Positions 11,920-23,374 of a stretch of 64,000 nucleotides of DNA are shown here, piece after piece. Each line of letters starts with the position of its first letter. The first letter of the stretch is position 1. Origin of the DNA: Isoetes taiwanensis (Eukaryota; Streptophyta; Lycopodiopsida; Isoetales; Isoetaceae); NCBI GenBank assembly GCA_021234155.1, contig JAJEKV010000017.1, positions 18,302,372 to 18,366,371 on the forward strand, read 5' to 3'. The notes beneath the pieces were generated by a model that was given only the letters and a program-made list of their open reading frames with translations, searched no databases and was not told where the DNA came from. Position numbers and translations under genes: made by a program.

Positions 11920-14626
11920 GCATCTGGTGAATTCATAATTGTGAAGAGTAAACAACAGGTGGCATGCAGTAATTTCGAAAGTGGGAGAGATGAGAAAGGG
12001 AAAAAGAAGATGGCAGAGCATGATAGCGAAATTGAAAAGGGTAGTACATCCTCAAGGTATGTTACCAAAAAAATAAGGACCAGTGTGCAAAATGTTGTTA
12101 CTGTTATGAGAAAAGAAGCTGAATCTCTGGCTCCTAATCAAAGGTACTTATTTGCTTCTAGATTCTTGCAAGATCACAGGCTATTGGAGCTTTTTGAACC
12201 TGTGATTGGGTTGCCTTCACAAGCAGTGGTCAAGCATGCAATTTTAGAAAACCTTAAAGATGGATTGGAAGAGGTAAAATGCTCTAATAGTGGTGATAAA
12301 TTGGCTGCCAAGCACTCAGTTTTATCAATGGTTGTGGGGAAAAATGGTGATTTGAAGCAAAAGGGAATTGCTTGCAAGATGCTCAAATGCCATCCCCGAA
12401 ATCTTTCATATGCTGCTAGCAGAAGAAAGAGAATGGCAATTGCTGGTTCAAAAAAAACCAAGCTAAAAGTCATCCAGTTCTGGCTTAACAACACCAAGGT
12501 TTCACCAAAGTACAGGGATGTGAGGAAAAAAAGAAGCGAGGCAATCCAGTATCTTGACATTCCTCAGGTATTAAAGCTTTTGTCAAAGAAACTATTACAT
12601 TTCAGTTTCTTTGTTGTTTTCATGTACATTTTCATGCACATATGTGAACTCCTCTACTAATCTTAGTTTACTTGCTTTGATGTAGCCTTTTCGGTCTGTT
12701 TTGCTTACTGTATTATACATGTAAATGAGGTTTATGGGGTCATCTACTTGCTCTTGGAAGTACATGTATATTATGTGATATATATGTACATAGTGTAAGA
12801 ATGTAAGATTAAATGTGCCAGAAGTGAACTCCTTTGCCAATCTTAGTTTACTTGCTTTGATGTAGCCTTTTTGGTCTGTTTTACTTAATGTATTATACAT
12901 GTAAATGAGGTTTATGGGGTCATCTACTTGCTCTTGGAAGTATTTCATGTATACTATGTGATATATATGTACATAGTGTAAGGATGTAGGATTAAATGTG
13001 CTATAAATTGATACTATACATAAATCGTACATATGTAATTGAATATATGTGAGATTCAATCAAATCTTTTTACATGTACAACTGATATGTACTGGTATAC
13101 ATAGTATTTCTTACTTATGTACTGGATATGTAAGGTATTCAATGCACAGTCTTCTCCAACTTACCTATTTTCTTTTGCAATGTGCAGGCTGAGCTGTATG
13201 AGCAGTTTGTGGAGGAGAATCCAGATGCAGGTGTTGGTATTAGAATGTTCGAATACCTGAAACCAAGTTGCATAAGGAAATTGAAGGAGAGAAACACTTG
13301 TTTGTTGTGTCAAGCATGAACAAGCGAGAGAATTTCGAAAAGCTTTCAACTCTATGAGGCAGAAGTTTCACATAAATTGCAGTTGCAATTGTGATGTATG
13401 TGCTGTTGGTACATATGATGGGGTTTGTCAGGCACAAAAGCTTACATTTTGTAATGTTAGCACTCTTTGGAGAGAAATGGTTTGTCAAAAAGAGGAAAGG
13501 GAAGAGTGGCACAATCTGAAGTGCATAAGGGGGGATTGTGAAAAATGTGGTAAGCAAAAGATTCCCTTATGTCCAAAAGAGACTGATCAGAATAATGAAG
13601 ATGATGTTAAATGGCAGGCTTACTGTTATATGGACGAGAAGTCAAGGAAGGGCACTTCTAGAAGACTAAGATTGGTGGAGAAGCAAACAGATGCTCCTTT
13701 CATGCTATCTGCCATGTTTGATCACATGAAAAAGTTTGTGCATCACAACTTTGGAGCTCATTGGCGAGCAAGGAATTTAGGAGAAGCATTGAGTCTAAGA
13801 GATGATTACGTGATATCGGTAGTAGACTTTGCAGAAAATTACACATTGCGACCCTTCAAAGAAGTGCGGTACCGAACATTGGAATGCGGAGAGACGGATC
13901 ACTATTTTGGTACACATCACTCTCTTCAAGGTAAATGGTAAGTTGCAGAAGACTGTTCACTTATATGTTTCTGATGATAGAAGTCATGACACACATTTTG
14001 TACAACATGCATTTCAACTTCATCTTCAGTGGTTGAAAGAGAATGGAGGATCTCACATGCGGTATCATCTCGTGTGGTCAGATGGTTGTGCTGCTCAGTT
14101 CAAATCCAGAAGATCATTCTACTTCATATGCAGGTACCATTGTCAGCATGGCATTCGTGTACAATGGAATTTCTTCGGATCAGGGCATGGGAAGGGGGAA
14201 CATGATGGAGAGGCTGCCAAGGCCAAGCAACTCTTGGCCAGTGAGCAAAGAAGAGAGCATGGGATTGAAATAAAGGGTGCTCATGATGCCTGTGTTGTTT
14301 TGAGAAACAAGAAATCTCAAGTTCGTAGAGTGTATTGGGAAGTGAAGGAGGCTGAGATTGACAGGTCAAAGCCATTTGATGTGCAACCCCTTCCTGGTGT
14401 CCAAAGCTGGCACTGTGTATCTTCCATAAGTCCAGAGGACCCAACCTTACTGATGGTTAGACCACTATCTTGTTTTTGCAGTGCCTGCATAAACTTTGAA
14501 TGGCAGGCATGTGAGTCTATTCAACACTGTGGAAAGTGGACATTGAAGAAGCTAGTCCCATGTGCACATGCTGAAGGTACAGAATTGGAATCAGAAACTG
14601 CAAACAGGATGCCTTGGATTAGGTGA
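11785..14626 (+). CDS. Transposase candidate, 2+ exons, frame-broken
   Basis: Exon 1 (11,785-12,567) opens with three 15-residue repeats (MQSGDFETECGDQEN type), followed by a basic region. The intron at 12,568-13,187 is GT-AG. Exon 2 carries a Cys-rich zinc-binding region (CSCNCDVC near 13,380; CIRGDCEKCG near 13,530), VVDFAENY near 13,820, then LVWSDGCAAQFKSRRSFYF (about 14,070) and NFFGSGHGKGEHDG (about 14,170). The latter two look like a DDE-type catalytic core (Asp in SDGCAAQF, acidic residue in HGKGEHDG). This assignment comes from layout, not a search. Frame breaks near 13,310 and 13,920 mean it is not translatable as assembled, though both could be sequence errors. Placement inside clear inverted ends supports the transposase role. 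Confidence 0.65.
12645..13008. repeat. Two ~182-bp tandem repeats inside the transposase intron
   Basis: 12,645-12,826 and 12,827-13,008 share GAACTCCT..CTAATCTTAGTT through GTAAGAATGTAAGATTAAAT with few changes. They lie wholly within the intron and contain TATATATGTACATA runs. Confidence 0.8.
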
Positions 14627-15041
14627 AGGCTTTGAATTTGCAGTGCTTTTGTATTGTGTTACTTTTTGAATTGAATTGAATTTGCAGTGGTTTGTACTGT
14701 GTGAACTACCTGGTTTGTAAAATATAGCATGGAACATGTTGAAGTTCAAATTGTAGACAAGTGCAAAAGGTACACATAATTATATTTCTGGAGCAAATAG
14801 TACAGTGTACACACTTAATAACTTAAGAAGCAGGCCTAATCACTATGTCATTTGGAACACAATATCTCAGTACTATTGCATCATGCACGCCTTTCTTCCA
14901 ACGGTTTTCAGGATTTACATGTGCTACAGCAGTAGCACTTGCTGTTGGGCATTCTCTGGCTATTGGAAGGCCGGTCCACCCTATTGGCTGATCAACTACT
15001 TCTGCAAAGGATGGTCTCCCCCAAGGATTATGTAGTAAACC

Positions 15042-16693
15042 TGTTATGCCTAAATATTTTTACAGACCATTGCTCGGAATTGTGCATGCATATTCATGTT
15101 AGGCATAATGGATGTGTTATAATGGTCGCTTGTTCTAGTCTAGCGTAAGTTGTTGTGGTGCACCACGGCATGGTAGACTAGAATATGTTGTTGCCTGGTC
15201 ATTGAATTAGGGAAGGATCATACAGTATTGGAAATGAATTCCCTTCAATGAATAACGAGGCAACTTATATATGTTTAATGGTTAAAAGAACCATTGGGCC
15301 ATTTAAAGGTTAAATGGCTTTTAAGGTATAAACACCTTAAATGGTTTAAAACCATTGGACTTTTAAAGGTGAGCACCCCAATAGCGGGGAATGCCACCCT
15401 GCAGCAATAACGGTAGCCTGAATGGGCTGGGCGGCAGGCCGAGACTGCAATCCGACAAATCCACCTGCTCCCCTGGTGGTCGCCACGTGGCAAGGCCACG
15501 ATGGCACGAATGGGATTAGGAGGGGCCGGCGGCCTGTTATGAGGGGGACCGAAATTGCTGCAGAAGGAAGCCGGATTCAGGAACGGACTGGGCTATTTCG
15601 TGAGAGGTGCCAAAGCTTCTGTTGGTGGTCAAGGAACCTGGTTTAATTGGTAAGCTACTAATTGGTGAGTTGGGAGATGGCGAGAGCCATCTGGTAGCCT
15701 CTTTGTGTGTGAGAAGGCTTGAATAAGTACTTGGGGAAACTCAAAGGCTTATACAGTCCTTGTAGAAAGACCACAGAGAAGAGGGCTTGCTATCTTATGA
15801 GGCCTTCCCTGAATCCTGCGTAGGAAACCTTGTAGAATAAGCTTAGCTGATTACCAGGCTATGGTTTCGATGCACTAGCGTGCTAGGCTTAGCCATGACT
15901 GTGGATGGTGGTCAGTATTTAAAACCAAGCTGCTACAAGGCTGGGCTTCCTAATAAGCCATTCCTTCTGTGTGAATAAGCTTTGCTTATTCTAATGGATA
16001 CTTGTGAGTGCTGGTGAGGCAGGCTAATGGTATTGGTATGGGACGATATCATATGCCTCCCGACAGTCCAGTGAAAGCAGAGTATTCATTGTGGAGCGGT
16101 GCTCCACTGTTGTTGCATTATCTTCGTGATACGAGGGTGAGCCTGATAAGTGCTTTGCCGAGGGAGTTTTATGCAGGGCATGATATTGGATGAGCGGGGC
16201 TTGTCGAAATAAGAACGAGGGGCTCTTGTGAGGTGAAGCTTGTCGCTGGTATGGGACAGTGGCATGCGGAACCAACAGTCGAGTAGCCTGCGTTCTTAAT
16301 GCTTGCAGTTTCTCCCTTACACTGGATCCACCAGCGCGGGGGTTCTAGACGACGTACTGTCTAGATATGGTGGGGTGTGTCTGCTTGGCAGATACTATGG
16401 TGCGTGTGGTGGATTCCATATGTGTGTTCTTGCAGTCCGTCAGTCATTGCTTCATGTTGACACTATTGGATAACTCTTATGCATGTTACTAACACGTGGA
16501 GGCTTGTGCAGGCTATGTGATAGCTGGCGGGGCATACGTGTGTGTATAGTTATCTTATGTTGTCATCTTGTTATCTGTATACGTGGCTTTCATGTATATA
16601 GCCTCGTGGAAGGAAATACTTGTTCTGTGTACTCTGATGGTTTGATGTGAATACAAATCGAAATTTTTGGTACTAAAATTTTGGTTCGTAACA
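15042..16693 (+). repeat. 5' LTR of the gypsy element
   Basis: Starts TGTTATGCC and ends GTAACA. The U3 contains four successive foldbacks at 15,277-15,355 (for example AATGGTTaaaagAACCATT and AAATGGTTTAAAACCATT). Differences from the 3' LTR cluster at 15,665-15,720 and 16,095-16,160. Confidence 0.93.
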
Positions 16694-16694
16694 G

Positions 16695-16706
16695 TGGTAT
16701 CAGAGC
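16695..16706 (+). other. Primer binding site, tRNA-iMet type
   Basis: TGGTATCAGAGC begins two bases after the LTR and is complementary to the 3' end of plant initiator-Met tRNA, the usual primer for plant gypsy elements. Confidence 0.93.
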
Positions 16707-16738
16707 CTAAGTTGCGGCTTGGACCTTGAGTAGCTGAG

Positions 16739-18126
16739 ATGGAGCACGGCGAAACTAGTGCAGGTGAACATACTGTAGCAGGACAGGCGACTCCTATGGA
16801 GGAGGAACCTGATGTACGAGGGCTAGCCGCCGCACAGACAAGAAACCCGTAAGAACACGGAGACCATGCACGGTGGGGCGAGGACTTTGCCGGGTGTGCA
16901 GCAGAAAGCCTCAAGGTCACGTATTGGATACTCAGACTGCTATGAGAACTGTTTTGGAGACCCTTGCTGGCACGGATGGCCTAGGGAAGTCTGCGGAGAA
17001 GGGAAAGTCTCCGGCAGTAGTGGTGGTGGACCCGGATGTACCTGGTGCTAGTGCTGCTGTGGAGCAGTCACTGAAGAGTTCCGGATTGAGCAAAGAGGAC
17101 ATCCGCAGTCTCGAGCGCACAAAGATCCCGGATTGGGATGGGAAAGGCACTGCTGAGGAGGCGATGGCTTGGATTGACAAGCTTGAGACCTTTTTTGAGG
17201 CTACCAATAAAGGAGATAAGGCGCGATTGTTTATTGCGCAGATGCGGCTGAAATCGGACGCCTATAGTTGGTGGAATGGTCCTACCATGAAGAAAGAGGT
17301 GAATGCCTGGTCCGATTTCAGGAAGTACTTTATTGGGGAGTATGCACCTCAGCATGATGCTCGTGATGCGCTTGAGAAGTTGCGGTACTGTAAGCAGACA
17401 GGTTCTCTTAGTGCTTATATCAATAAGGTACGGGGTTATATCCACAGGGTTGGAGACTTGACCGAGGCTCGGCAGGTTGATTTCTTCCTAGGTGGCCTAT
17501 CCAGTGTTGCTCTCAAGAAGCAGATAATCGGGTTGAAGCCCGAGGATTTTGAGAGGGCGACGATGTTGGCTCGTCAGCTTGGGGAAGAGGATGAGTCTTT
17601 TAAGAAGACGTCCCGAAAGTTCTCAAAGAAGAAAAACAGGTTTTTCAAGAAGAAAAAGTCTGGAAAGTCTGAGCAGCCTAAGTCTAAGTCTGCAGGTGGA
17701 GAGTCCAAGAAGCGTAAAGCGGACTCTAAGTCCGGTGGTCCCAGGAAGGATATTTTCTGCTATAGGTGTGGAGAGCCTGGGCACTTTAGTCGTGAATGCT
17801 CTCAGCCACAGAACAAGAAAGCTGATAACAAGAAAGCAAACGTGACTGAAAAGGCTGAAGAAGAATTGGAATCTAAGACGGTTTCAGCCATTGCCATGGA
17901 AGAGCTGTGCGCGCTGGATAAGCCCGCAAGCAAGGACATCATGGATATGTTTGCTGGACGTGTGATTAGATTCTTGGGCAGAATCATGGGCCGAAACGTA
18001 GTTGTGCTATTGGATTGTGGCTCTTCTGACATGTTTGTATCTTCTAAGTTGGTGGAAGAACTGCACTTACCTTGTATAAAGACTAATAAGTACAAGGTAG
18101 ATGGGCCTTTTGTGAATGATTCTTAG
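16739..18126 (+). pseudogene. Gypsy Gag with zinc knuckle, then start of protease
   Basis: An ATG at 16,739 opens a frame that breaks near 16,850. The main frame runs 16,873-18,126 (417 residues). A retrotransposon-Gag capsid region (AMAWIDKLETFFEATNKGDKA, about residues 90-250) is followed by a Lys-rich linker and a CCHC knuckle (CYRCGEPGHFSREC, about 297-310). The aspartic protease then starts: the expected catalytic Asp-Ser/Thr-Gly reads Asp-Cys-Gly (LLDCGSS, about 379), a missing key residue. A TAG ends the frame at 18,124, with the same frame continuing at 18,127. Confidence 0.88.
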
Positions 18127-21100
18127 GTGGAGGATCGTAAAGCTATTGGGGTGCCCTTGTGTATTCAAGGATACCAGGAAAAGCTTGATTTTGACCTCTT
18201 GGATGTTGGCCGGTATGATGTAGTGCTGGGGATAACATGGTTGCAGCGGGTTAGGCCTACTGCAATAGATTGGAACACTCACCAGGTGACGCTGAAGCAC
18301 GATGGACGAGAGATCTATTTGCAGAGGAGTCCTTTGACGGGAGCTTCCAAGATCGTGTCGTCGCTTCAGGTCAAGAAACTGGTACGTAAATCTTCCAATC
18401 AATGTTTTCTTTTATTTATTGATGAATGTTATCCTGCTTTGGAGTGCTGTCATATAAGTGCTGATAGTGAGGTCGAAGAGAATTCAAAAGGCCAAAGAGA
18501 GTTGAAGGATCTGTTGAATGAATTTCAGGATGTGTTCCCTGAGGAACTGCCTGAAGGACTTCCACCTAGTAGAGAGATTGAACATGAGATTGATTTAGAG
18601 CCTGGATCCAAACCTGTGTTTCGTAGCCCTTATAGATTGTCCATATTGGAACAAGAGGAGGTAAAGAAGCAGGTTCATGAGCTGTTAGCCAAAGGGTTTG
18701 TGAGACCTAGCAAATCCCCTTATGGTGCTCCTGTCATTCTAGTCAAGAAAAAGGACGGATCAATGCGGATGTGCATTGATTATCGTGCCTTGAATAAGAT
18801 CACGATCAAGAATAGGTACCCCTTGCCTAGGATTGATGAGATTATGGACAAATTAACAGGAGCTAAGTATTTTTCTAAGTTGGATTTTTGCGCAGTTGGT
18901 TATCACGGATAAGGGTGAAGGAGTCGGATGTACATAAAGGCGCCTTCGGGACCACCTTTGGTCATTTTGAATTTTTGGTGATGCCTTTTGGACTAACGAA
19001 TGCTCCCGCTACTTTTTCCGAATGATGAATGAGGTTTTGCAGGATGTCTTGATACTTTTGTTGAAGTATTTCTAGATGATATCCTGGTGTATAGCAAAAC
19101 CTTGGATGAGCATTTGAATCATTTGCGTTCTGTGCTAACTCTGCTCAGACAGCATAAGTTGTATGCAAAGATGTCAAAGTGTGAATTTTTGAAAGCACAG
19201 GTGGAATATTTGGGCCACATTGTATCCGCTGATGGTGTAGCTGTGGATCCCAAGAAGACGGAGGCAATTCAGTCTTGGCCTGTGCCAAAGAATGTATCTG
19301 AGTTGCGTAGTTTCTTGGGATTGGCCAGTTATTACCGCAGATTTGTCTGGAAGTTTGCCAAGATTGCAGCTGCTTTGACTATGTTGTTGAAAACTAATGT
19401 CCAGTGGCAATGGATGGTAAAGCAGCAACAGGCAATGGATATGCTGAAGAGGTTGTTAACCTCGGTGCCTATTCTGTTGATTCCAGACATGAGTAAACCT
19501 TATGAGGTTTACACGGATGCATGTGGTTATGCCATTGGTGCTGTTCTCATGCAGGATGGTAGGGTGGTGGCGTATGAAAGTCGCCAACTTCGGTCTTCTT
19601 GAAAAGAACTATTCCACCTATGAGCAGGAGTTACTGGCAATGGTTCATGCGCTCAAAGTCTGGAAACATTATCTCCGCAATAAATGTGAGTTTGTGGTCT
19701 ATACTGATCATAAACCATTGAAATTCCTGCAAAGCCAGGCCGAGGTAAGTCCAAGGCAAGCTAGATGGTTGGACTTTCTTTCTCAATTTCATTTTCATGT
19801 TGAACATCTTCCCGGGAAAAAGAATCCTGTTGCTGATGCTCTTTCTAGGGTTCGGGAAGTGAATGTGATGGTTCAATGTGAAATTGCTTTAGTGTCACAG
19901 ATTAAGCAAGCATATGACTTGGATGCCTATATTTTGAGTATGCAGCATCTATCCAAGTTACCTGATGCTTGGGATATCCAGAATGGACTCTGGTATCATA
20001 AGGGACGTATTTATGTTCCTGCTGTGGACACTTTGAGAAAGCAATTATTGAGCGAATTTCATGATGCACCCTATGCTGGGCATGGGGGTGAGTGGAAAAC
20101 ATATGAATCGCTCAAGAGAATGTTTTACTGGCCTAGCTTGAAAGAGGATGTGCAGGAATATGTAAAAGTCTGTGAGACTTGTCAGCAGGTTAAAGCGGGT
20201 CGAGGCAAGACTCCAGGACTTCTGCAACCTCTGCCTGTGCCAGAGGAGAGATGGAGTGAAATCTCTATGGATTTCATTGTGAAGTTGCCTCGTACTGTGC
20301 ATCACTTTACGCAGATACTTGTCATTGTGGATAGGTTGACGAAGTATGCACGCTTTATACCTCTGACAAAGAATGTTGATGGCTTGGCGTTGGCCAAGGC
20401 TTATATGCAGCATGTTTTTCCTATTTTTGGATTACCCAAAGCTATTGTAAGCGATCGAGATGTGAAATTCACTGGGAATTTCTGGCGTGAATTGTTCTCT
20501 GCATTAAAATGCACTCTTCAGTTCTCCAGTGGAGATCATCCGGAAACGGATGGGCAAACTGAAAGAGTGAATCAGATTCTGGAGGATATACTGAGATCTT
20601 ATGTGGCCACTCAGCAATCCAGATGGGAGGACTATTTGCCAATTGTGGAGTTTGCTTACAATAATGGGTTCCAGCAGAGCATCAAAACCAGCCCGTTTGT
20701 GGCTATGTTTGGGAGAAATCCCAGAGGACCTGTATCGCTTGGTTTTGAAGGGCTGAAAACTGATGCTGCTATAAGTATGCTTGAAGGCATGGATGTGACA
20801 CTTGGGTTGTGTCAATTGCATATGAGACAGGCCCAGGATCGGGCAAGGGCGCGCGCCAATTTGTCAAGAGCCCCGATCGAGCTGCATGAAGGTCAGATGG
20901 TGTACCTTCGTGTGGTCTTTCCTGCGAATCTGAAAAGAAAAGCAATATTGCCATTGCTTGCAGGAAAGAAACCAAAGCTCTCCCCAAGATACAGTGGTCC
21001 TTATAAGATTTTGAAAAAGTATAGTGATGTTGCCTTCAAGTTACAACTTCCACCGAATGTGGACATTCATCCAGTTTTCTATGTGAGCCAGTTGCGACCA

Positions 21101-21337
21101 GCTCTGGGAAAAGCTGCGAATGTTGTGCCTTCTCAGGAACACATGGTGGAGTTGGATAGAATTCCTACCCCTGAAAGAATATTGAATTCCCGGATAGTGC
21201 GGATCCGCCAAAGAGACCAGATGGAATTTCTGGTAAAGTGGAAACATAGACCTGTCTCAGAAGCGACGTGGGAGAGTCGTCGTTTCATGACTCAATATCC
21301 GGATGTTATGGCTCAATGGTCTGGAGCCGATTCTTGA
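18127..21337 (+). pseudogene. Gypsy Pol: protease end, RT, RNase H, integrase, chromodomain
   Basis: 18,127-18,912 carries the protease remainder ([12 protein letters not shown]) and the RT start ([29 protein letters not shown]). The frame is lost near 18,895-19,060, just around the RT catalytic boxes; FLDDILVYS is readable near 19,070. RNase H spans the break at 19,600 ([12 protein letters not shown], then TDHKPLKFL). Integrase follows in one 611-residue frame: zinc HHCC (near 20,060-20,180), catalytic Asp in MDFIVKLP, Asp in VSDRDVKF and Glu in GQTERVNQ. A C-terminal chromodomain (about 21,165-21,310; EFLVKWKHRPVSEATWE) would guide insertion to modified chromatin. Not functional as written. 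Confidence 0.9.
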
Positions 21338-21348
21338 GGACAAGAATC

Positions 21349-21365
21349 CCAGGGGGGGGGAGTAA
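21349..21365 (+). other. Polypurine tract of the gypsy element
   Basis: CCAGGGGGGGGGAGTAA lies directly before the 3' LTR; the G/A-rich run would prime plus-strand synthesis. Confidence 0.8.
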
Positions 21366-23026
21366 TGTTATGCCTAAATATTTTTACAGACCATTGCTCG
21401 GAATTGTGCATGCATATTCATGTTAGGCATAATGGATGTGTTATAATGGTCGCTTGTTCTAGTCTAGCTTAAGTTGTTGTGGTGCACCACGGCATGGTAG
21501 ACTAGAATATGTTGTTGCCTGGTCATTGAATTAGGGAAGGATCATACAATATTGGAAATGAATTCCCTTCAATGAATAACGAGGCAACTTATATATGTTT
21601 AATGGTTAAAAGAACCATTGGGCCATTTAAAGGTTAAATGGCTTTTAAGGTATAAACACCTTAAATGGTTTAAAACCATTGGACTTTTAAAGGTGCGCAC
21701 CCCAATAGCGGGGGATGCCACCATGCAGCAATAACGGTAGCCTGAATGGGCTGGGCGGCAGGCCGAGACTGCAATCCGGCAAATCCACCTGCTCCCCTGG
21801 TGGTCGCCACGTGGCAAGGCCACGATGGCACGAATGGGATTAGGAGGGGCCGGCGGCCTGTTATGAGGGGGACCGAAATTGCTGCAGAAGGAAGCCGGAT
21901 TCAGGAACGGACTGGGCTATTTCGTGAGAGGTGCCAAAGCTTCTGTTGGTGGTCAAGGAACCTGGTTTAATTGGTAAGCTACTAATTGGCTGAGTTCCGG
22001 AGATGGCAGAGCCATCCTGGTAGCCTGCTGTGTGACAGTAAGGCTTGAATAAGTACTTGGGGAGAACTCAAAGGCTTATACAGTCCTTGTAGAAAGACCA
22101 CCGGACAGAGAAGAGGGCTTGCTATCTTATGAGGCCTTCCCTGAATCCTGCGTAGGAAACCTTGTAGAATAAGCTTAGCTGATTACCAAGCTATGGTTTC
22201 GATGCACTAGCCCGTGCTAGGCTTAGCCATGACTGTGGATGGTGGTCAGTATTTAAAACCAAGCTGCTACAAGGCTGGGCTTCCTAATAAGCCATCCCTT
22301 CTGTGTGAATAAGCTTTGCTTATTCTAATGGATACTTGTGAGTGCTGGTGAGGCAGGCTAATGGTATTGGTATGGGACGATATCATATGCCTCCCGACAG
22401 TCCAGTGAAAGCAGAGTATTCATTGTGGAGCGGTGCTCCACTGCTGTTGTAGTATCTTCGTGATACGAGGGTGAGCACGGTAAGTGCTGCCCGAGGGAGT
22501 TTTATGCAGGGCATGATATTGGATGAGCGGGGCTTGTCGAAATAAGAACGAGGGGCTCTTGTGAGGTGAAGCTTGTCACTGGTATGGGACAGTGGCATGC
22601 GGAACCAACAGTCGAGTAGCCTGCGTTCTTAATGCTTGCAGTTTCTCCCTTACACTGGATCCACCAGCGCGGGGGTTCTAGACGACGTACTGTCTAGATA
22701 TGGTGGGGTGTGTCTGCTTGGCAGATACTATGGTGCGTGTGGTGGATTCCATATGTGTGTTCTTGCAGTCCGTCAGTCATTGCTTCATGTTGACACTATT
22801 GGATAACTCTTATGCATGTTACTAACACGTGGAGGCTTGTGCAGGCTATGTGATAGCTGGCGGGGCATACGTGTGTGTATAGTTATCTTATGTTGTCATC
22901 TTGTTATCTGTATACGTGGCTTTCATGTATATAGCCTCGTGGGAGGCAGTACTTGTTCTGTGTACTCTGATGGTTTGATGTGAATACAAATCGAAATTTT
23001 TGGTACTAAAATTTTGGTTCGTAACA
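21366..23026 (+). repeat. 3' LTR of the gypsy element
   Basis: Pairs with 15,042-16,693. It is slightly longer because it keeps several CAG/CTG-containing stretches altered in the 5' copy, and it is followed by the AAACC duplication. Confidence 0.93.
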
Positions 23027-23374
23027 AAACCTTGGACTGCAAGTAGATTTGGCAAATTGCTTCGAGTATCTGAATCACTGATTCTCTCAACCATTTCCCA
23101 AAGCTCAGGAAGCATGGTATTCGACCTTGGATTAGTCCCCCCGGCCAGCATATTGGGAACTTAGATTTGTTTCTTCTATATCAGTTGGTTGAAGATCTAC
23201 TTCAGCTGGTTGAAGAATTTGACACATGTTTTGTAGATCATTCCTTACACCTACAATGTATACAAAATTATTAGTATATCATGTGAAAGCTTAACTGTAT
23301 TACCTAAGTTATGTACATACAGCCTGTATTGCAAAAGCTCTACAACATACAACATCTAAGCATAATTGTATTAC

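Larger units (their letters stand above)
15042..23026 (+). mobile_element. Ty3/gypsy chromovirus, full length with LTRs
   Basis: 7,985 bp, inserted at AAACC (15,037-15,041 and 23,027-23,031) between the two genes of the DNA transposon. LTRs are 1,652 and 1,661 bp (TG...CA). The PBS matches the 3' end of initiator-Met tRNA. The order gag-protease-RT-RNaseH-integrase-chromodomain marks a chromovirus. Coding is interrupted by an in-frame TAG (18,124) and frame breaks near 16,850, 18,895, 19,030 and 19,600. The LTRs differ mainly at CAG/CTG sites, so the true age may be younger than raw divergence implies. Confidence 0.95.

Noticed and set aside
13930-13955. A tiny GT-AG intron joining the two transposase frames
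   Set aside because: It would be about 20 bases, far below plant intron size; a frameshift, possibly a sequence error, is more likely.
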